A stretch of 64,000 nucleotides of DNA from Lactarius indigo (lineage: Eukaryota > Basidiomycota > Agaricomycetes > Russulales > Russulaceae): contig JAFKAC010000081.1 of NCBI GenBank assembly GCA_025766275.1, positions 186,001 through 250,000 of the forward strand, in the 5' to 3' direction. Made by a program: the position numbers and the translations under genes. The notes under the pieces were generated by a model. That model was not told the origin of the DNA and did no database searches. It saw only the letters and a program-made list of their open reading frames with translations. Shown here piece by piece: positions 1 to 12,517 of the stretch (positions are counted from its first letter, which is position 1; the number at the start of each line of letters is the position of its first letter).

Positions 1-1220
1 GAGTGTAAGGTTTGGATGAGTGAGGGAGAAAGGCGCCGAAGTGACGGAAGCAAGTGGGACGAGAGTAGAGTCATTAGAGGGGGCCGGAATCCAGATAATA
101 AATGGAAAAGATGGCACAGTAAATGAGACAGATGCGGGGAGAGGATTGACAACGGTCGCCGAGGCGTCGATGGTAAGGTTGTGGGCGCCGGATGTGAGCG
201 AGAAATGAGTAAGGTGGACAAGGTCAGCGACGGACGGAAGTGGTAAATCGTCGCCGGGCGCGGGAAGGTTCGGGAGAGTGGGGACTAGAATACTGTCAGG
301 GATTTAGTGGAAGGGGGCAAGAGGAAAGAAGCGGACGCACTTTTCACGCGGAGTCTGAAGGCAAGATTCGACCTGGCTACCGTTAGCAAACTCCGCCATG
401 TCCTCCACTCCAATGGACCACCTCGGATATTGGCGTGGGGAATTGTAGCTTGAGCGACGGCGTAACCGCTGCGCCAGCTCTCGCGCACAAACTCGAGCCA
501 AGTGGTGACATTTCTAGAAGGATAGATGTGGACGGGGACGGAAATAGGGGTGAGCCACGAAGAGTCATCTGGGGGGTCTGCAGTTAGGGGGATTTGGAAG
601 GGGGGAGCCGCAATAGAGGCTAGAAAGAGCTCGGGATCATGTTGGGAGGTGATGTTGATAGAAGAGAGGGATAAAGAGACCGTATCGAGGTTGCGGATTC
701 CCCAACGGCCAATGGCCTTCCAAGCGCCAAGCCATAAGCTGTCGTCACCGCCTGACTTCACATCTATGATGGCACCAGCATCAAAACCGATACGACCGTC
801 GAGTCTTAGCCATATATCGCCTTGCTGGGATATGTTGAGAACATCGATGGCATCTGGGCCGTGAAAGACGAGGCTATCGGTCAGAATATCGTCATTAGTG
901 ATTCGAGAAGCCTGGGCAGCATAGGAGTATGCGAGGGAAAGCAGAAGAAGGACTAAGAGGATTGAGATGGAAAGTGTTATCAAGAAAACTGAGGTCAGAG
1001 TAGAAACGAGAGCGGGGTTGGATTGACTGGGTGACTCTATGTCGTCGTCGTCGTCGCCGTCGCCAAGGAGGACATAAGATCGAGAGGCGAGTAAAGGAGT
1101 TGACTCAGTCGATTCTTGATGGCTGGCTGCTCTTGACTTGCCCTTGCCTTTGTCTAATGCGCTCGGACTCGACTCGACTAGCTCTGGCGCTGGCTCTCGC
1201 TCTGGCTGTGAACTCATCAA
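1..1220 (-). CDS. DUF3712-like single-pass membrane protein, 3' end beyond window
   Basis: I see a cytosol-like N-terminus rich in Glu, Ser and Lys, an Asp run (residues about 53-58, coded by a GAC/GAT repeat near 1041-1065), then one strong membrane segment of about 25 residues, then a long beta-rich region with several N-x-S/T sites. That order resembles fungal DUF3712 proteins, whose yeast relative Tag1 is a vacuolar glycoprotein linked to ending autophagy; that link is family-based only. The first exon (1220-341) reads into a stop at 285-287, but a 56-nt intron (340-285, donor GTGCGT, acceptor TAG) restores the frame, and exon 2 (284 to the edge) continues with no stop. The C-terminus lies outside the window. 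Start chosen at 1220; the next Met is adjacent. Confidence 0.7.
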
Positions 1221-1404
1221 GCCGCTTCACACCCTAACCTTAATCTAGGAGGTCCCTATTATCTAGTCACGTGATTAATTCCATTCTTGGAAGCGTCCGC
1301 GCTCAGAGCTGAAGCACGCGTGCGATGCCATCTTTGTTAGGAAAAAGCGTAGTTGCACTAGCCCCGACTGCTCACGGCACGAATTTCCTGTATCACAATC
1401 CCCC
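1221..1404. other. Short intergenic stretch with an E-box-like CACGTG
   Basis: This is the putative promoter of the DUF3712-like gene. A TCACGTGA palindrome lies near 1266-1273. Nothing else is recognised. Confidence 0.35.
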
Positions 1405-1740
1405 GCGCCGCCTTGCCGATCATATCCACCCGGGCCTGCGTTTTGCAACACCACCCGCGTCTACGTCTGCAAAGCCACCGAGCCCTGTGGTCCCCCGCGC
1501 CGCATGACGCGCCATCGTTCAACACAGCGGGCGAGGGGCGCCTGCCGCAAGACATCATGAACGAGGCGCTTGCGCAGAGGGCGTAGATCACGCACGCACG
1601 CCGGCTGCGCGGCAGGAGCTCGGCGCCGCGCGTTCGAGAATCCGCCTCGCCGTCACGGCTGCGCTGTCGCGCAAGGAGTGCGAGTAAGCTGCTGGCGTCA
1701 TCAAGGCCGTCGTCGCGAAGGCGCTCGCGATGCGCAAATT
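1405..1740 (+). pseudogene. LCB1: LCB1 (serine palmitoyltransferase subunit 1) 3'-end fragment, copy 1
   Basis: The plus strand carries decayed pieces of the C-terminus of the long-chain-base synthase subunit Lcb1. Visible are HIHPGLR, a DAPSF-type segment (about 1505), GEGRLPQDIMNEALAQ (about 1528-1575), then after a frameshift RIRLAVTAALSRKECE and IKAVVAKALAMRK. There are in-frame stops at about 1585 and 1654, and the terminal stop is lost. The same tail recurs beside the other NLR copies (22.5, 33.2 and 53.8 kb), and the family assignment was reached by comparing them. It lies 3' of and antisense to ankyrin remnant NLR-A. It cannot encode an enzyme: the catalytic PLP domain is absent. Confidence 0.65.
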
Positions 1741-2131
1741 AGTGTGCCTGTTACCTATCTGGAGCTCTCCCGTCATACTGTTGCCTCATCTTCTCCCACA
1801 CTTTACAGTCCATATCAGTCGGTCAGAACGTCGTCTATTATAGTAAGTATCAGTTAGGAAACGTTGAATGCTTGACGCCAAGTTGTGTGAAACGTGGTCG
1901 ATGTGCATGTCGCGCTTCTCCCCATTCGGTCGAATATCGCCTTCCTTCAATGGGTGTATCGTATATAGTTCAAGGGATATCGATAACAGGGGGGTGCAGT
2001 GCGTATTCTGTGAGGCTCGTCATCTTATCGACTCTTAAGGAATGCCACTTTCGGCTTCTTCTAGCAGTTATACAATGACTGGTATTATCACATTTCTACG
2101 TGTCGGTACCTGAAAGGTGAACTCGTATAAG
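1741..2131. other. NLR 3'-flank repeat
   Basis: This non-coding stretch resembles the sequence found between LCB1 tail and NLR stop codon in the other units (22890-23289, 33348-33766, and inverted at 53427-53789). Shared blocks include the TCTTCTCCCAC/TTCACAG stretch and a CTTCTAGCAGTTATACAA block about 60-100 nt past the NLR stop. Confidence 0.5.
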
Positions 2132-2650
2132 CTACGGCTGAGACACAGCACCATGTTCTAACAGCATTTTTGTCGTTTCATCGTGTCTGTTCAACGAGGT
2201 CACTTGAAATGGCGCTCCGCCCTCCCCCTCCTCATCTACGTACGCATCGTAACTGAGTAGCACTCGCGCGACTTCGACCAACCCCTTCTTCGAGGCCTGA
2301 TATAACGGAGTCGAGTGGTTGTCGTCACATGCAGTTGGATCCGTGGCGTCTGCCCCATGTTCCAGCAGTCGCTGCACGATACCGACCCTCTTTTCATCCG
2401 GATGCCGGTCATCGTAGGATATGGTGCCGTGTAACGGAGTTTCGTCATCACGAGTCCGCGAGTTGACATTCGCGTTGTGGTCTAGTAGCATCTGGACAGC
2501 ATCGAGATGTATATTGAGTGCTGCTGCATGCTTGGCTGCATGCAGTGGCGTCCTGCCGTCATTCTGCCGAGCATTTGGATCTGTACCGTGATCGAATATT
2601 GAATATTAAATAGCCACCGCATGACATCGATGCCAGTGGCACATACACAA
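2132..2650 (-). pseudogene. NLR-A: isolated ankyrin-repeat remnant
   Basis: The minus strand reads as the last ankyrin repeats of the NLR family in this window, ending in the family C-terminus LLEHGAVSQP. Upstream, the repeat continues in another frame through a DVMRWLFN segment, so at least one frameshift separates about 2650-2490 from the open part (2491-2132). Repeat hallmarks LLDHNANVNSR, ETPLHGTIS and LLEHGAD are clear. No NACHT or Goodbye sequence is found upstream; homology stops near 2650. It is a dead 3' piece left by deletion or rearrangement. Confidence 0.75.
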
Positions 2651-4330
2651 TTGGTACCATGGTGCCACATAATTCGGACCTAAGGCGTTTCATGCTCGAG
2701 TTCGAGGACAGTCCAGGAGCGTTTCTACAATAACCCCATTCGCGTATTCGGGCTCCCTGAGCAATCCCACGTGCAGGTCGAAAGTAGTCGTCAATCGCTT
2801 GTTCATCTTCCAGAAACGCAGAAACTCCAATCTCTGGCAAACGGGTCAAGGGTACAGCCCTTCTAGACGTCGTTCACAGGCGGACTGTCCTTTTGAATGG
2901 CGCGTTCGTCGCAGTTCCGAGTTGGAAGGATATCTCTGGCAGGTGTCAGCCATGAGGCAGAAACTCCAGCAGCGAACCTCGTTTCTTTCGTCTCTTAGAA
3001 TCAGCTTATCGCGCTCTCGTAGCTGCCAAACTGACGCAGGAAGATTTCTGTCGTTACCACGGGGCGAGCAGTCCAAACGTGTACGATCTGTTCTCGCTTA
3101 CGCACAAGATGTGGCTCCAGGTAGAACATCCCGGGGCTATTTATATCTTCTAGATCTGCGGGAAGGTTAGATCTGCAAGACGGTCCTTGGTTCCATAGCC
3201 GTACACGCGCTCTTTGCATATGAATTTGTGCTAGATAACACGTATCTTATCACATCGCAATTTCCCGTGTGGGCGACACAGCCCTCACAATAAACCACAT
3301 TATTATTATTCTCCACGTAAGTACCTTTTATTTAGTAAGTGCCCCAAAATTATTTCTGGGCCTCCACCTCGATAACCCCGTAGCCCTTCTTGCTTAGCCC
3401 TTCTTATTCTTGTGGCCTACAGTACTCAGTTTCTCCGTCTCAGTTCCCAGAACACCTCTCGCAGTGTCCCCGGCCCTTTTCCGTGCTCATTGTTAGCACC
3501 ACCTCTCCCCATTTGCGCGTCCCATTGCACGCCACGCATTCCGCAAGCCCACCCCCCTTAGTGCACCTGGCACTTCTGTGCGCCACGGGTTTGTGCTCGG
3601 ACCTATTTGCGGCCCCTGTTGTCTGCTGCCCTTCGCCACCCCCTCTGCGTACACCCTCATGAGTTAATTTGCAGGGCTGATGTGCAAATGGGAACTCCTG
3701 TTCTCGGCGTTGCGCGGTCCTCAAGGTACTTGCAGAGGGGGCAGGACACGAGGGATAAGACATATAAACTGGCACGCGAATGGGGGACATCCAAACGCCA
3801 TTTCTGTGTGCAACCCCCCAAGGTTCACGTACACCCGTGCGCACGTTCGTCCGTGTGTTCTTGTTTTTGTGTAACTTGGGGATGCCAGCTAGGAGCATCA
3901 AATGGGGAAAGGAAAAAAATGTAAGGTGGAGGGAGCAGGAGGTACTGGAAGGCTGCACACGCGGCGCGCAAACCCCTCAAATTCCCGCGTCTGCATGCAA
4001 AGGAAGGGAGGACACGAGGAGGCATGCACGTAAATGAGGGTTGCGCAATCAGGGTGAACACGTAGAAACTGCAGATGGGGTGAGCGAATGGGGGTGCACA
4101 AAGATCGAAGAACCCGTACGAATTTTCCTCACTTTTAATGGACCGTTGATGTATACTTCACAGGTCTCGCATAACCAGATGTGGTCATCAGCCGTCAATA
4201 CTCGTCAATCACCGGCTCGCCCCTTTCCTCGGACATGGGCGTTTCTCTCGAAATCCTTGCGAAACGAAAAAGGATCGCGATGGAGATCACTCTAAAAGAT
4301 GCCTAAGAGTTCAAGATATAAGTTCACTGG
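2651..4330. other. Gene-free stretch, nothing recognised
   Basis: No coding frame here resembles a family I know. Homology to the NLR units ends near 2650. The stretch from about 3440 to 4100 is C/T-rich on one strand and gives several accidental open frames. The last part should hold the transporter promoter. Confidence 0.4.
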
Positions 4331-6418
4331 ATGGCACCACCCTATACCATCACACTTTCAGCTGCAGTATATTCTACTCTTGTTATGGCACAAGAGCTTG
4401 ATCTCGGACAAAAGCTCCAGCCTTCGCTCTCATGTCCTCTCGACCACTCAGCCTTGTACAGTGCCTCTGACCCGTCCCACCCTGACGCGCAGAGTGAGAA
4501 AGGCTATTCAGCGACCCATGACTCCACGCCCCTAAATCGACCTCAAGGCGACTGTCCCGATGGCGGCCTTCAAGCGTGGCTGGTGGTATTTGGGGTGCGT
4601 CTTTCAGTGTAGATGAGTCTGTGGCCAGTGACCAACGAGTGACCATGCACCAGGCTTCTTGTGCTACTTTTGCAACGTGAGAAGTTTCCCGTATACAGCC
4701 TACCTTTATCCCTCATTCACGAGGTTAACGACTGCTCGCAGATCTGGTTACGCTGTATCCTGGGGGGTTAGTGGTAGATCCTACATGGTATAGCGGATTG
4801 TGGGTGCTGACCAAAGACTATGCCATGCTTACCAGGTCTTCCAAGAATATTACGAGAACATCTTGCTGCAAGGAACCTCACCTTCTACCATGTACGTCCT
4901 AGTCCGAGTCCTATCTATTTTACCCCCTTCCCCATGTTTTTTTTAACGTTCCTCAATCTTGTAGTGCTTGGATTGGCTCCGTGCAAGTACGTTTTATTGT
5001 CAAGTGATCTTCCGCCTAGGTAGAAATTCACGGGTCGATTAGTTCGCTTTAATCTTCTTCCCTGCGCTCATTTCTGGTCGCCTATTTGATCTTGGCTACC
5101 TCCGTAGCATTCTAATCGTGGCATCGATAAACCTCGTTGCATGCACGATTGCGATTGCAGAGTGTCACGAGTTCTGGCAATTACTACTTTGCCAGGGCTT
5201 TGGCATCGGTGTCAGTCTTATTTTCTCCAAAAAAATGATTTCCGACTGCCCTCTGTCCTTAGATTTCAAGCGGTCTCGTATTTGGACCTTCAGTGAGTAT
5301 CGTCGCTCATTGGTTTAAAAAGAGACGGTCTACAGCACTTGGGATCAATGCCTTTGCTTCCTCGATTGGAGGCACGGTGTTCCCCGTACTGTTCCGCAAC
5401 TTGCTCGTCACAGTCGGGTACGCACAGGTCGTGAATCTCCGGCTCTTCATGTAGCTGAGATTCGCCACAGCTTCAAGTGGACGATAAGAATCATCGCGTC
5501 AATCCTGATGCTTGCCATGGGAGTCGCGAACTTGGTATGTATATTACATCTCATGAAGTGAACGTATTAATGAGTCGCAGACGTTGCGGCGCCGACTTCC
5601 CCCTACTATCGTTACTGGTGGCTTGTTTAATCCAAAGCAGTTCAGGTCTCCCGCCTACACGGTATTCACGGCATTCGGAGTTGTCGCCTTCCTTGGTGTC
5701 TTCACAGGTTAGGCAACTTTACGTGCACTCTCTTTGGGAAACATCGCCACCCCAGACTGACGCACGGCTGCGCACGCAGTTCTCACTTTCCTCGCCTCCA
5801 GCGCGCCATCACAGGGCGTCCCGGAAAAGTTCTCCTCCTACCTCGTCTCTACAACAAACGCAGGAAATGCTATCGGCCGCTTAGCCGGCGGCGTCCTCGC
5901 CGATTGTTTCGGTACGTTCCCCTTCCCCCCCTCTCCTTCCTCACTCACATCTATCACGTCGCTCTAGGCCCGATCAACGTCATGATACCCGCAGCTCTTA
6001 TCGCGGGCGTGCTGACCTTCGTATGGCCGCACATACGCGGGACAGCCGCGCTCTTTTCGCTCGCGGGGACCTATGGCGCGTCGTCTGGGGCAATGGCGAC
6101 CCTCATGGCCGCGCCAATGTTGGCGCTCGGCGCGAGTGAAGACGTCGGACGTCGGACGGGCATGTACTTCACCATCCTCTCACTCGGAGCACTTGCGGGC
6201 CCACCGATATCTGGCGCGATTAACCACGCCACGGGCGGGTACACTGCCGTCGGGATCTTCGCCGGTGCGTAGTTGTGACGACTCGGACGAAACTCGCGGG
6301 CTTATATGCTGTACATCTCGTTGTGCTTTTTCTCTTAGGTTGCTCGGTGATGGTCGCAGTCTCTCTGCTGACGCTCTCCCGGTATTTCATATTGGGCGGG
6401 TGGAGAGGAAAGGTGTAG
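4331..6418 (+). CDS. Monocarboxylate-transporter-type MFS permease (MCH-like)
   Basis: This is a fungal MCT-family member: a major-facilitator protein, probably in the plasma or an inner membrane. The entry hallmark PDGGLQAWLVV opens the first membrane segment, followed by GVFQEYYENILLQGTSPSTI, ISGRLFDLGY, HWFKKRRSTALGINAFASS and a C-terminal half with GNAIGRLAGGVLAD. Twelve exons give one frame of 470 codons from 4331, or 452 from the better-placed ATG at 4385: 4385-4594, 4654-4676, 4742-4766, 4836-4891, 4965-4986, 5043-5210, 5263-5417, 5471-5534, 5581-5707, 5780-5911, 5968-6264, 6339-6418. Exon 2 (23 nt) is open but out of register with the family, reading ASCATFA where the alternative frame gives FLCYFCN. 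Substrate unknown. Fungal MCT-like proteins often do not carry carboxylates. Confidence 0.82.
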
Positions 6419-7615
6419 TAGAGTCTTGACACTCCCAAGGCTCTGGTCTCTTTTTCCTATTATACAATGTACTTCTACAAAGACGCATCATACGCATCGT
6501 TCATGGGTTCCCAGTAGTCCGCTACCGTATTACAGTTCAACCTGTACCCTTAGTTCTGGCCCTCAATCCTTTTCTCCTGATAAAATGTCACGATCAAGTG
6601 TTAAAACGTTAAAAGTTCTCGGGTTATACAATCCCTAAGGGCTGTGACAAGTCTCCTTTCGAGAATGGTAACACCGACTTCCATTATCAAAAGTCACACG
6701 ATGTATAGTCGTCTAACTGCCAGGAAGTAGCAGCTCTCCTGAAGGACGTACGGAATGGAGGCGGTACGGATCCAAAAAAAAAAAAGGAAGGAAGGAAGTT
6801 GCACCTAATACGGCCCTCGCCGTCAAAGTGACTCCCTGTCCACGACACCAAAGACGCAGAAAATCTCGTGTGAGACTCGGAGCAGCTATCGCGCAACTGT
6901 GATATTTCTGGTGGAGGCTAGCCGCGCATGCGCAGGCTTCAGTCGTGAGTCAAAATAGTCAGGGTGCGGGCCTTATTTCCAAGCAGAATAAGTACAAGTA
7001 GATTAAATTTCGTGGAATAAGCCTGAATGGTATACAAAACCAATGTGACTGCGGCCTGCTATTAACGGGATATATAGCGCATAGCGCTCAATCCCAAAGC
7101 GAAAGCTTGAAGCTTGAACGTTTGATCGCTCGCAAACAGACACCTGTCGGGCGCCACAATAAACACAATTCACCAATCACTCCGGCGTAGTCCCTTCCAC
7201 TCTCCTCAGCTGTCGTATCCCGTCGCGCATTAGCAGATCGCTCGTAGCCTGAGTACGGTGCCCCTTTCAAGTTCTCCACCCCGCCTACGAAAGGAGCTCA
7301 TAGAGATAAATGTTCAGCAAGCCTGAAATCCTGCCTATCCATAGTATCTGTCATTGTTAACTTGAACAGTGACATTGTCCCAATAACGATCCAAAGTCCG
7401 CAGGATTGCATCACGGCAGCAAAATACAGTCTCGTCAGCTGCCCACTCGTGTGTCAGTTCTAGTATTGCGTGACATGCCCCTGAAAGGAACGCAAATATG
7501 CAGCGAGAAGTAGGGAGTAGTTCTATGGCTCGGACACGCGAAATGGGAAAACCGATGACTTCTCTGGGGTCCTGGACGTTGATACATTTCGACATGTAAG
7601 AAATACACATTTATG
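6419..7615. other. Gene-free stretch
   Basis: I see no recognisable gene. A run of A followed by three GGAA units lies at about 6774-6798. The right end (about 7335-7615) is the 3' flank of pseudogene NLR-B and looks diverged from the other NLR flanks. Confidence 0.4.
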
Positions 7616-9244
7616 CTACGACTGGGGCTCTCCACCATGTCCCGACAGCAACTTCGTCATTTCGTGGTCTCCTTGCGCCAAGGAAACTTGGAAGGGCGTC
7701 TTTCCCTCGTCGTTCCTCTCGTCTACGTTCGCACCGTACTTGAGCAGCAACTTGGTGATTTCAAGCCACCCCCAGAATGATGCCTCATGTAACAGTGGCC
7801 GTCTTCCCCCTTCATGCGCATTTGGATCTGCCCCGTGTTCCAACAACACCTATACGATGTCGGGAGAATCATAGCGGAGAGCTGTGGTCAGTGGGGATTT
7901 GTCATCATTAGCTCTGGAGTTGACATCGGCATCGTGGTCGAGTAGCACCCAGACGACATCGAGGTGTCTATTTATCGCGGCCATGTGCAGCAGGGCCCAG
8001 TTGTCTTCCTTCCTGCAATTCACATCCGCGTTGTGGTCGAGCAGCCACTGAACGATATCGGTAAGTCCACACATCGACGCTGTATGTAGCGGAGTCCTCG
8101 TCCAAAGGCCTTGAATATCCAAAGTAGCACCGTGTTGGTGGAGTAAATCCGCAATACGGAAGTGTTTCCCGCGTAATGCTGCAGGAAGCGGGAGCGGGGC
8201 CAGCGCCCGACTACCGACTGCTTGTACTTGCTCGGGGTATTTGACAATAAGACGTTCCGCCAGGTCATAGAACCCACAAACTGCGGCATAGTAAAGGGGG
8301 AACCTGTAGAACTCCGTGAGCTCGCGGGAGAGAATTCGTCTTAGTCTTTGTCCACATCGTAAACCTGGAGCCAGACCGTAAAATGTGGTTTGGATAGGTC
8401 AAACAAACCATCCATCCCATCCCGGATATTTGACGACACTTGCTCAAATTGTGCGTGGTCCTTCCAGTGTTGAGCTGCATACCTGGCGAGAGGGAATTCT
8501 TCGATACGATTATTGCCAATGCCACTGCCTTCGTCAGGTGTAGTTTAATCGAGACATTGAAATATAGTGAGAGAGAAACGCACTCCCTCAACCCTGCTTT
8601 GTCTCCTTTGTCGTGATCCCAAAGATTGTCAGCACTTCCACCATTATCTTTTTAATTATGTCCGTCATCGCTGCGGTCAGTGTGACTTCGGTATAAGCTT
8701 CGAGCCGCTTGAAAAAGAACACCATCCGCTCGAAAAGTTCCTCCACCGCGTCTTGGCTTGCAGAAACGTCCTTGGCCGCCTACAAGACCTTCAATTTCAA
8801 AATGTACGAGAAAGAATAATCAAGATATCAAGTGAGATGCTTACCAGAAGGAATACACAAATTCCTGCAAAGACCACTTTTGCGGGAGAAAATACCTGCA
8901 AATTATATATCAGAGGGAAACTTCAAGGCGTAATTAGTTTAGGTATTGACACATACCAGGCCTACACCTTCTCCTAGAGTGGCAAAAAACGCATAGAGGA
9001 CGCTCACAGTTGGACTCAACCACTTTGTTAACCTCTCGTCGTGGCTCCGAACTTGGTCAAACTCCCGAACTATTTCTTGAAGCACGGCCAATATGGCGAT
9101 CGGAGAGTCGCATGATTGCAACTGGGAGGCAGGCGGATGTGCGGTAAGATCTTTCTTTGTCTGCTTCTCGTACGATTTCAAGGCAGCATTAAAAATAGCT
9201 TGGAAGCGTGAGGAAGCCACTGCTGTGGAAAGAGTCTCAGACAT
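7616..9244 (-). pseudogene. NLR-B: Goodbye plus ankyrin pseudogene lacking NACHT
   Basis: The minus strand starts with an intact-looking Goodbye exon (9244 to about 8955; SSRFQAIFNAALKSYEKQTKK, then SQLQSCDS, RLTKWLSPTV). The short exon FSPAKVVFAGICVFLL follows, and its donor is GTAAGC rather than the GC donor of its paralogues. Part of the linker exon is present to about 8590. Sequence then jumps to the post-NACHT region (ARYAAQHWKDHAQFEQVSS near 8460), so P-loop, Walker B and winged-helix parts are missing. Ankyrin repeats run from 8289 to 7616, with frameshifts and a TAG at about 7850 where paralogues continue VLLEHGAD. About 1.4 kb of coding sequence has been deleted. Confidence 0.82.
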
Positions 9245-12200
9245 GTCAAGAGTACTATAGAGGGATTGATTTCCGAGCTATGGATGCAAACAAGCCCACG
9301 TGAGCAACTGCAATTGTCACCCGCATGTACGTAAGCAAAATCACTGCGAAAACGCTTCAAGTTGCTTGCTCCGAGTCAGGCTGCAACCTGTAATCACTGC
9401 ACCCCATTCCCTGATGGATACTTCTTGGACGCTTTTCACAACTGGTGACTTGCACGTAAGCACAAATATCGACTGCCGAACGCGGTTCAATCCGAAAATA
9501 CATTCCTCAGCTCTTGCTTGCGGGCTTTTATTGTAACGTGAGTTAAGAGATAACGGGCTTCGTACTAGATTGGCCATATAGATTGAGTGACACTGAAAGT
9601 AATCCGACGTTGGTCTCTAGTTCTTATGTGACCAATTTAGCCGGAATGAGGCCAAGATATACTTCTCTACTGACTAACCCGGTCATATTAACGCTCGACT
9701 CCGAATCGGATGCTCTCTGTATTCGTGGTACCGGCCCACGACACTGACCAGACGTACTAAACCTCCGTTACCCCTTGTAGCGCGACATACTGGAGAGATT
9801 CGAGTGCTCAAAACAAGGTGACAAACCTCATTTTGACGGATGTAGGGCCGCTGCTACAAAAGTGGTTGAGGAACCCCAGAATTGCTTGTTTATTTTCCGT
9901 ATCACCGGATACTGGAAACTCGAGCTCCGTAAAGGGATCTGTTCCTTCCTTCTTTCCTGCCTCTCTGTACGACACACACGAGGGTCCACTGAAATCACAA
10001 ATGCACTGTACCTCGCTGTAGCTGCATGCAGTGCTCTTTAGAAAATGAAGTGAATGTAGCCGAATATTAATGGTCTAACTTTAGAGCGTGGGTGAACTTT
10101 CATGCCCTACGGTGCTCGATGGGGTCGTGGTCGGCTGAGCATTCGAATCCGTACGGTCTAGAGCGGTCTGACTACGTTTTTAGGGCGCCTAGGGGTGGAG
10201 CAGCTTCATAAGACACGGGGTTCAGTGTCGGCATGTTCCAGGAAGATACGGCAACGGCGTAAAGTCGGTGCTAGTGAGGTTCGTTTAGCTTCGGTCAAAC
10301 CTTCTTGAATGATCTCGTACGCATCCGGAGTGTGTGAGGGAACACCGCCCGTCGTAACCTGTGTCCATCGTTCATCATCGATATCATTAAGAGTCCTAGT
10401 TTGTGAGTTGGTTTTATTTTTAGAATTCCACTTAGATTCCGTGTCTGGTTGATGTGCCCGTGGTGTGGCGGGTGGAGTGAAATGGGCATGATGTAAGCAC
10501 ATGCGGCGAAGATGAAATAAGTTCTAACGGTCCGGTATCCGTGCCCCTGCTGCGGCGCAGTCGGTGGTGTACAAGGCCCTTTTAAAGTGGGTGTCCCCGC
10601 GGTTATCACCACCCAACTCGCCACAACAATTCACCCTCGCATAGCATTTGATCTTTCCATCTTCTTGGCTGTCAATTTCGTCCGGATTTTGTCGCGTTAT
10701 TTTGTTGAGGGGCATGATTGTTTTCATAAGGAGCCTCAATTTACCCCGTGGGAAACTTGGCGCTGGGAAGGTAGATACCTAAAGAGGTTTTTTCTGTTTT
10801 CGCATTTGACCTCAGGGGCACTCTGCCACTTTCGACACCAGTATCTTGGACTCAAGTGCGACACAGCGCTAGCTTATCCCACGCTGCAATCTCACAACTT
10901 GGCGAACGTCTTGAAATCACTCCACTTGTGCACTGGATGATGAGCTCACACTCGCATTCCCCACATACTTCTAGGGCCTCTCCCACCTTTGATCCTTGTT
11001 GCCTCAATTCTTAGAGTACGATAATCTTCACACCTAACCCTTGGACACTGTCGCTTGGAGACCTGCGCATGGTACTGCGCGGTTAGACTTGATAGTATTA
11101 TCTAGGCTACCGTGCGCATCCGACTCGTCGCAACATGAGACACAGCCCGTCTTCACCTATCGACACCGTAGCAGGTTTTTTTCGGCCTCGCACGCCATGG
11201 AGCATTTGCGAAGAAATCTTGCTTTTTTGTGGACTACGGGGAGTCAGATGAGATCGGGTATTCACACTGGCAGCTGACTCTCTCTCACTTCCCGCCGGTG
11301 CCCCATCACCCGATCGATCCCTACGCCACGGACGCTCTTTCAAATATATCTGACAGCATGGGCTTGGTTTGGAGCTCACTTTGCACGAGCTCGCCACCAA
11401 GCGCCAGTGGCCACGACGAGCTCGTATGTCACGCGAGATCGCACGCCGTACGCACCACAACACTGACAGAAATGGCACAACCCTTTTTTACTTTGCTCCC
11501 ATCGATGATTTCGCATTTTTGGCGTGCTGTGCTCGGCCCCGCAGATCGGCCATCAGCCGTGTGCCAACTTAAGGCCCTAGCGTGTCCACTCTCCGTTCCT
11601 GTACATCCTCCTACCTTGGTTAAATTTTCCGGTGTCTGCCGTGACTCAATGGGGTTCTCTCTTGTGTAGTTAATGATCTGGAGGGTCGTGGCCCATGATG
11701 GACCCTATTCTGGACTCTCCTACCCTCACGTGCAACGGGAACAGTTGAGCCTTGGACTGTATGGACTCCTCCATCAGACGGCCCACGGAGGTTCTTCGGA
11801 GCGCTGTGGACAGCGAAACCGCGCAAGATACGATCCAACGGCCCGATCAGGCTTCATGAGGTGATCTGTGGCGTATTCAAAAGATGGGGTGGCTGAACGT
11901 ATGATATCGATTTCATCTACGTACAAAGCAAGTGAGGATCTTCACACATCGCTTCGTTTGACCATCCAATTAAGCGTGGCTTCAGCCCGTGCGATGTCAG
12001 GTCAAGTACGTTGCGTCGTCGAATTACGGCGCGCGAGAGAGGCTGCGCGATTTCTTTTGATAAGCCTATGGATTGCGCTTCTGCAAAGAGTAATACTTCG
12101 CGCCCACATCCGGCCCCAATTGCACGAGATCGGCAGTTTCTCATGCCACTCCGTCTTCTATTCCGCGGAGATGGCTCTTACATGGAGATCCGTGCGAATT

Positions 12201-12517
12201 CTCGTGATGTATCAGGTGTACGTGCTCCAAGGCCCGTCACACTGCCGCCCAGCTCTTACAGGGAACATTGGCCATGTGCCAAACAATCCTCTAATAGGGA
12301 TGTGGCAATCTCCCCAAACACAGTGATAACGACAAACTGCCTATCTGTGTAGTGTCACCGGCTCCGTTGATATCATGCGGTGTACAGCTTCCCTCTACGC
12401 CCTTCCCCGTATATGTACGGGGTAACGGGCGTCTGTCAAGCTATATGAACCCGTTTGCTGCGGACAAATTAAGTTTGCCTCTCGGTCTCTTCGTTCGCAC
12501 AAAATAATCAGTAACCA
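9245..12517. other. 3.3-kb gene-free stretch
   Basis: I found no family-level match in any frame. Open frames of 60-150 codons occur on both strands (the longest at 11868-12326), but none has recognisable motifs, splice-supported extension or membrane patterns. The first few hundred bases include the NLR-B 5' flank. The stretch may hold decayed mobile DNA; I see no terminal repeats by eye. Confidence 0.35.

Noticed and set aside
3440..3958. 172-codon open frame on the minus strand
   Set aside because: Composition is Cys/Arg/Thr-rich with no domain, no splice-linked extension and equal open frames on the other strand; it looks like chance.
10120..10180. Possible tRNA B-box (ATTCGAATCC)
   Set aside because: No matching A-box, acceptor stem or cloverleaf could be found around it.
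9245..12517. Transposable element in the gene-free stretch
   Set aside because: I found no reverse transcriptase, integrase or transposase motif and no clear terminal repeats by eye; a search against fungal repeat libraries would decide.
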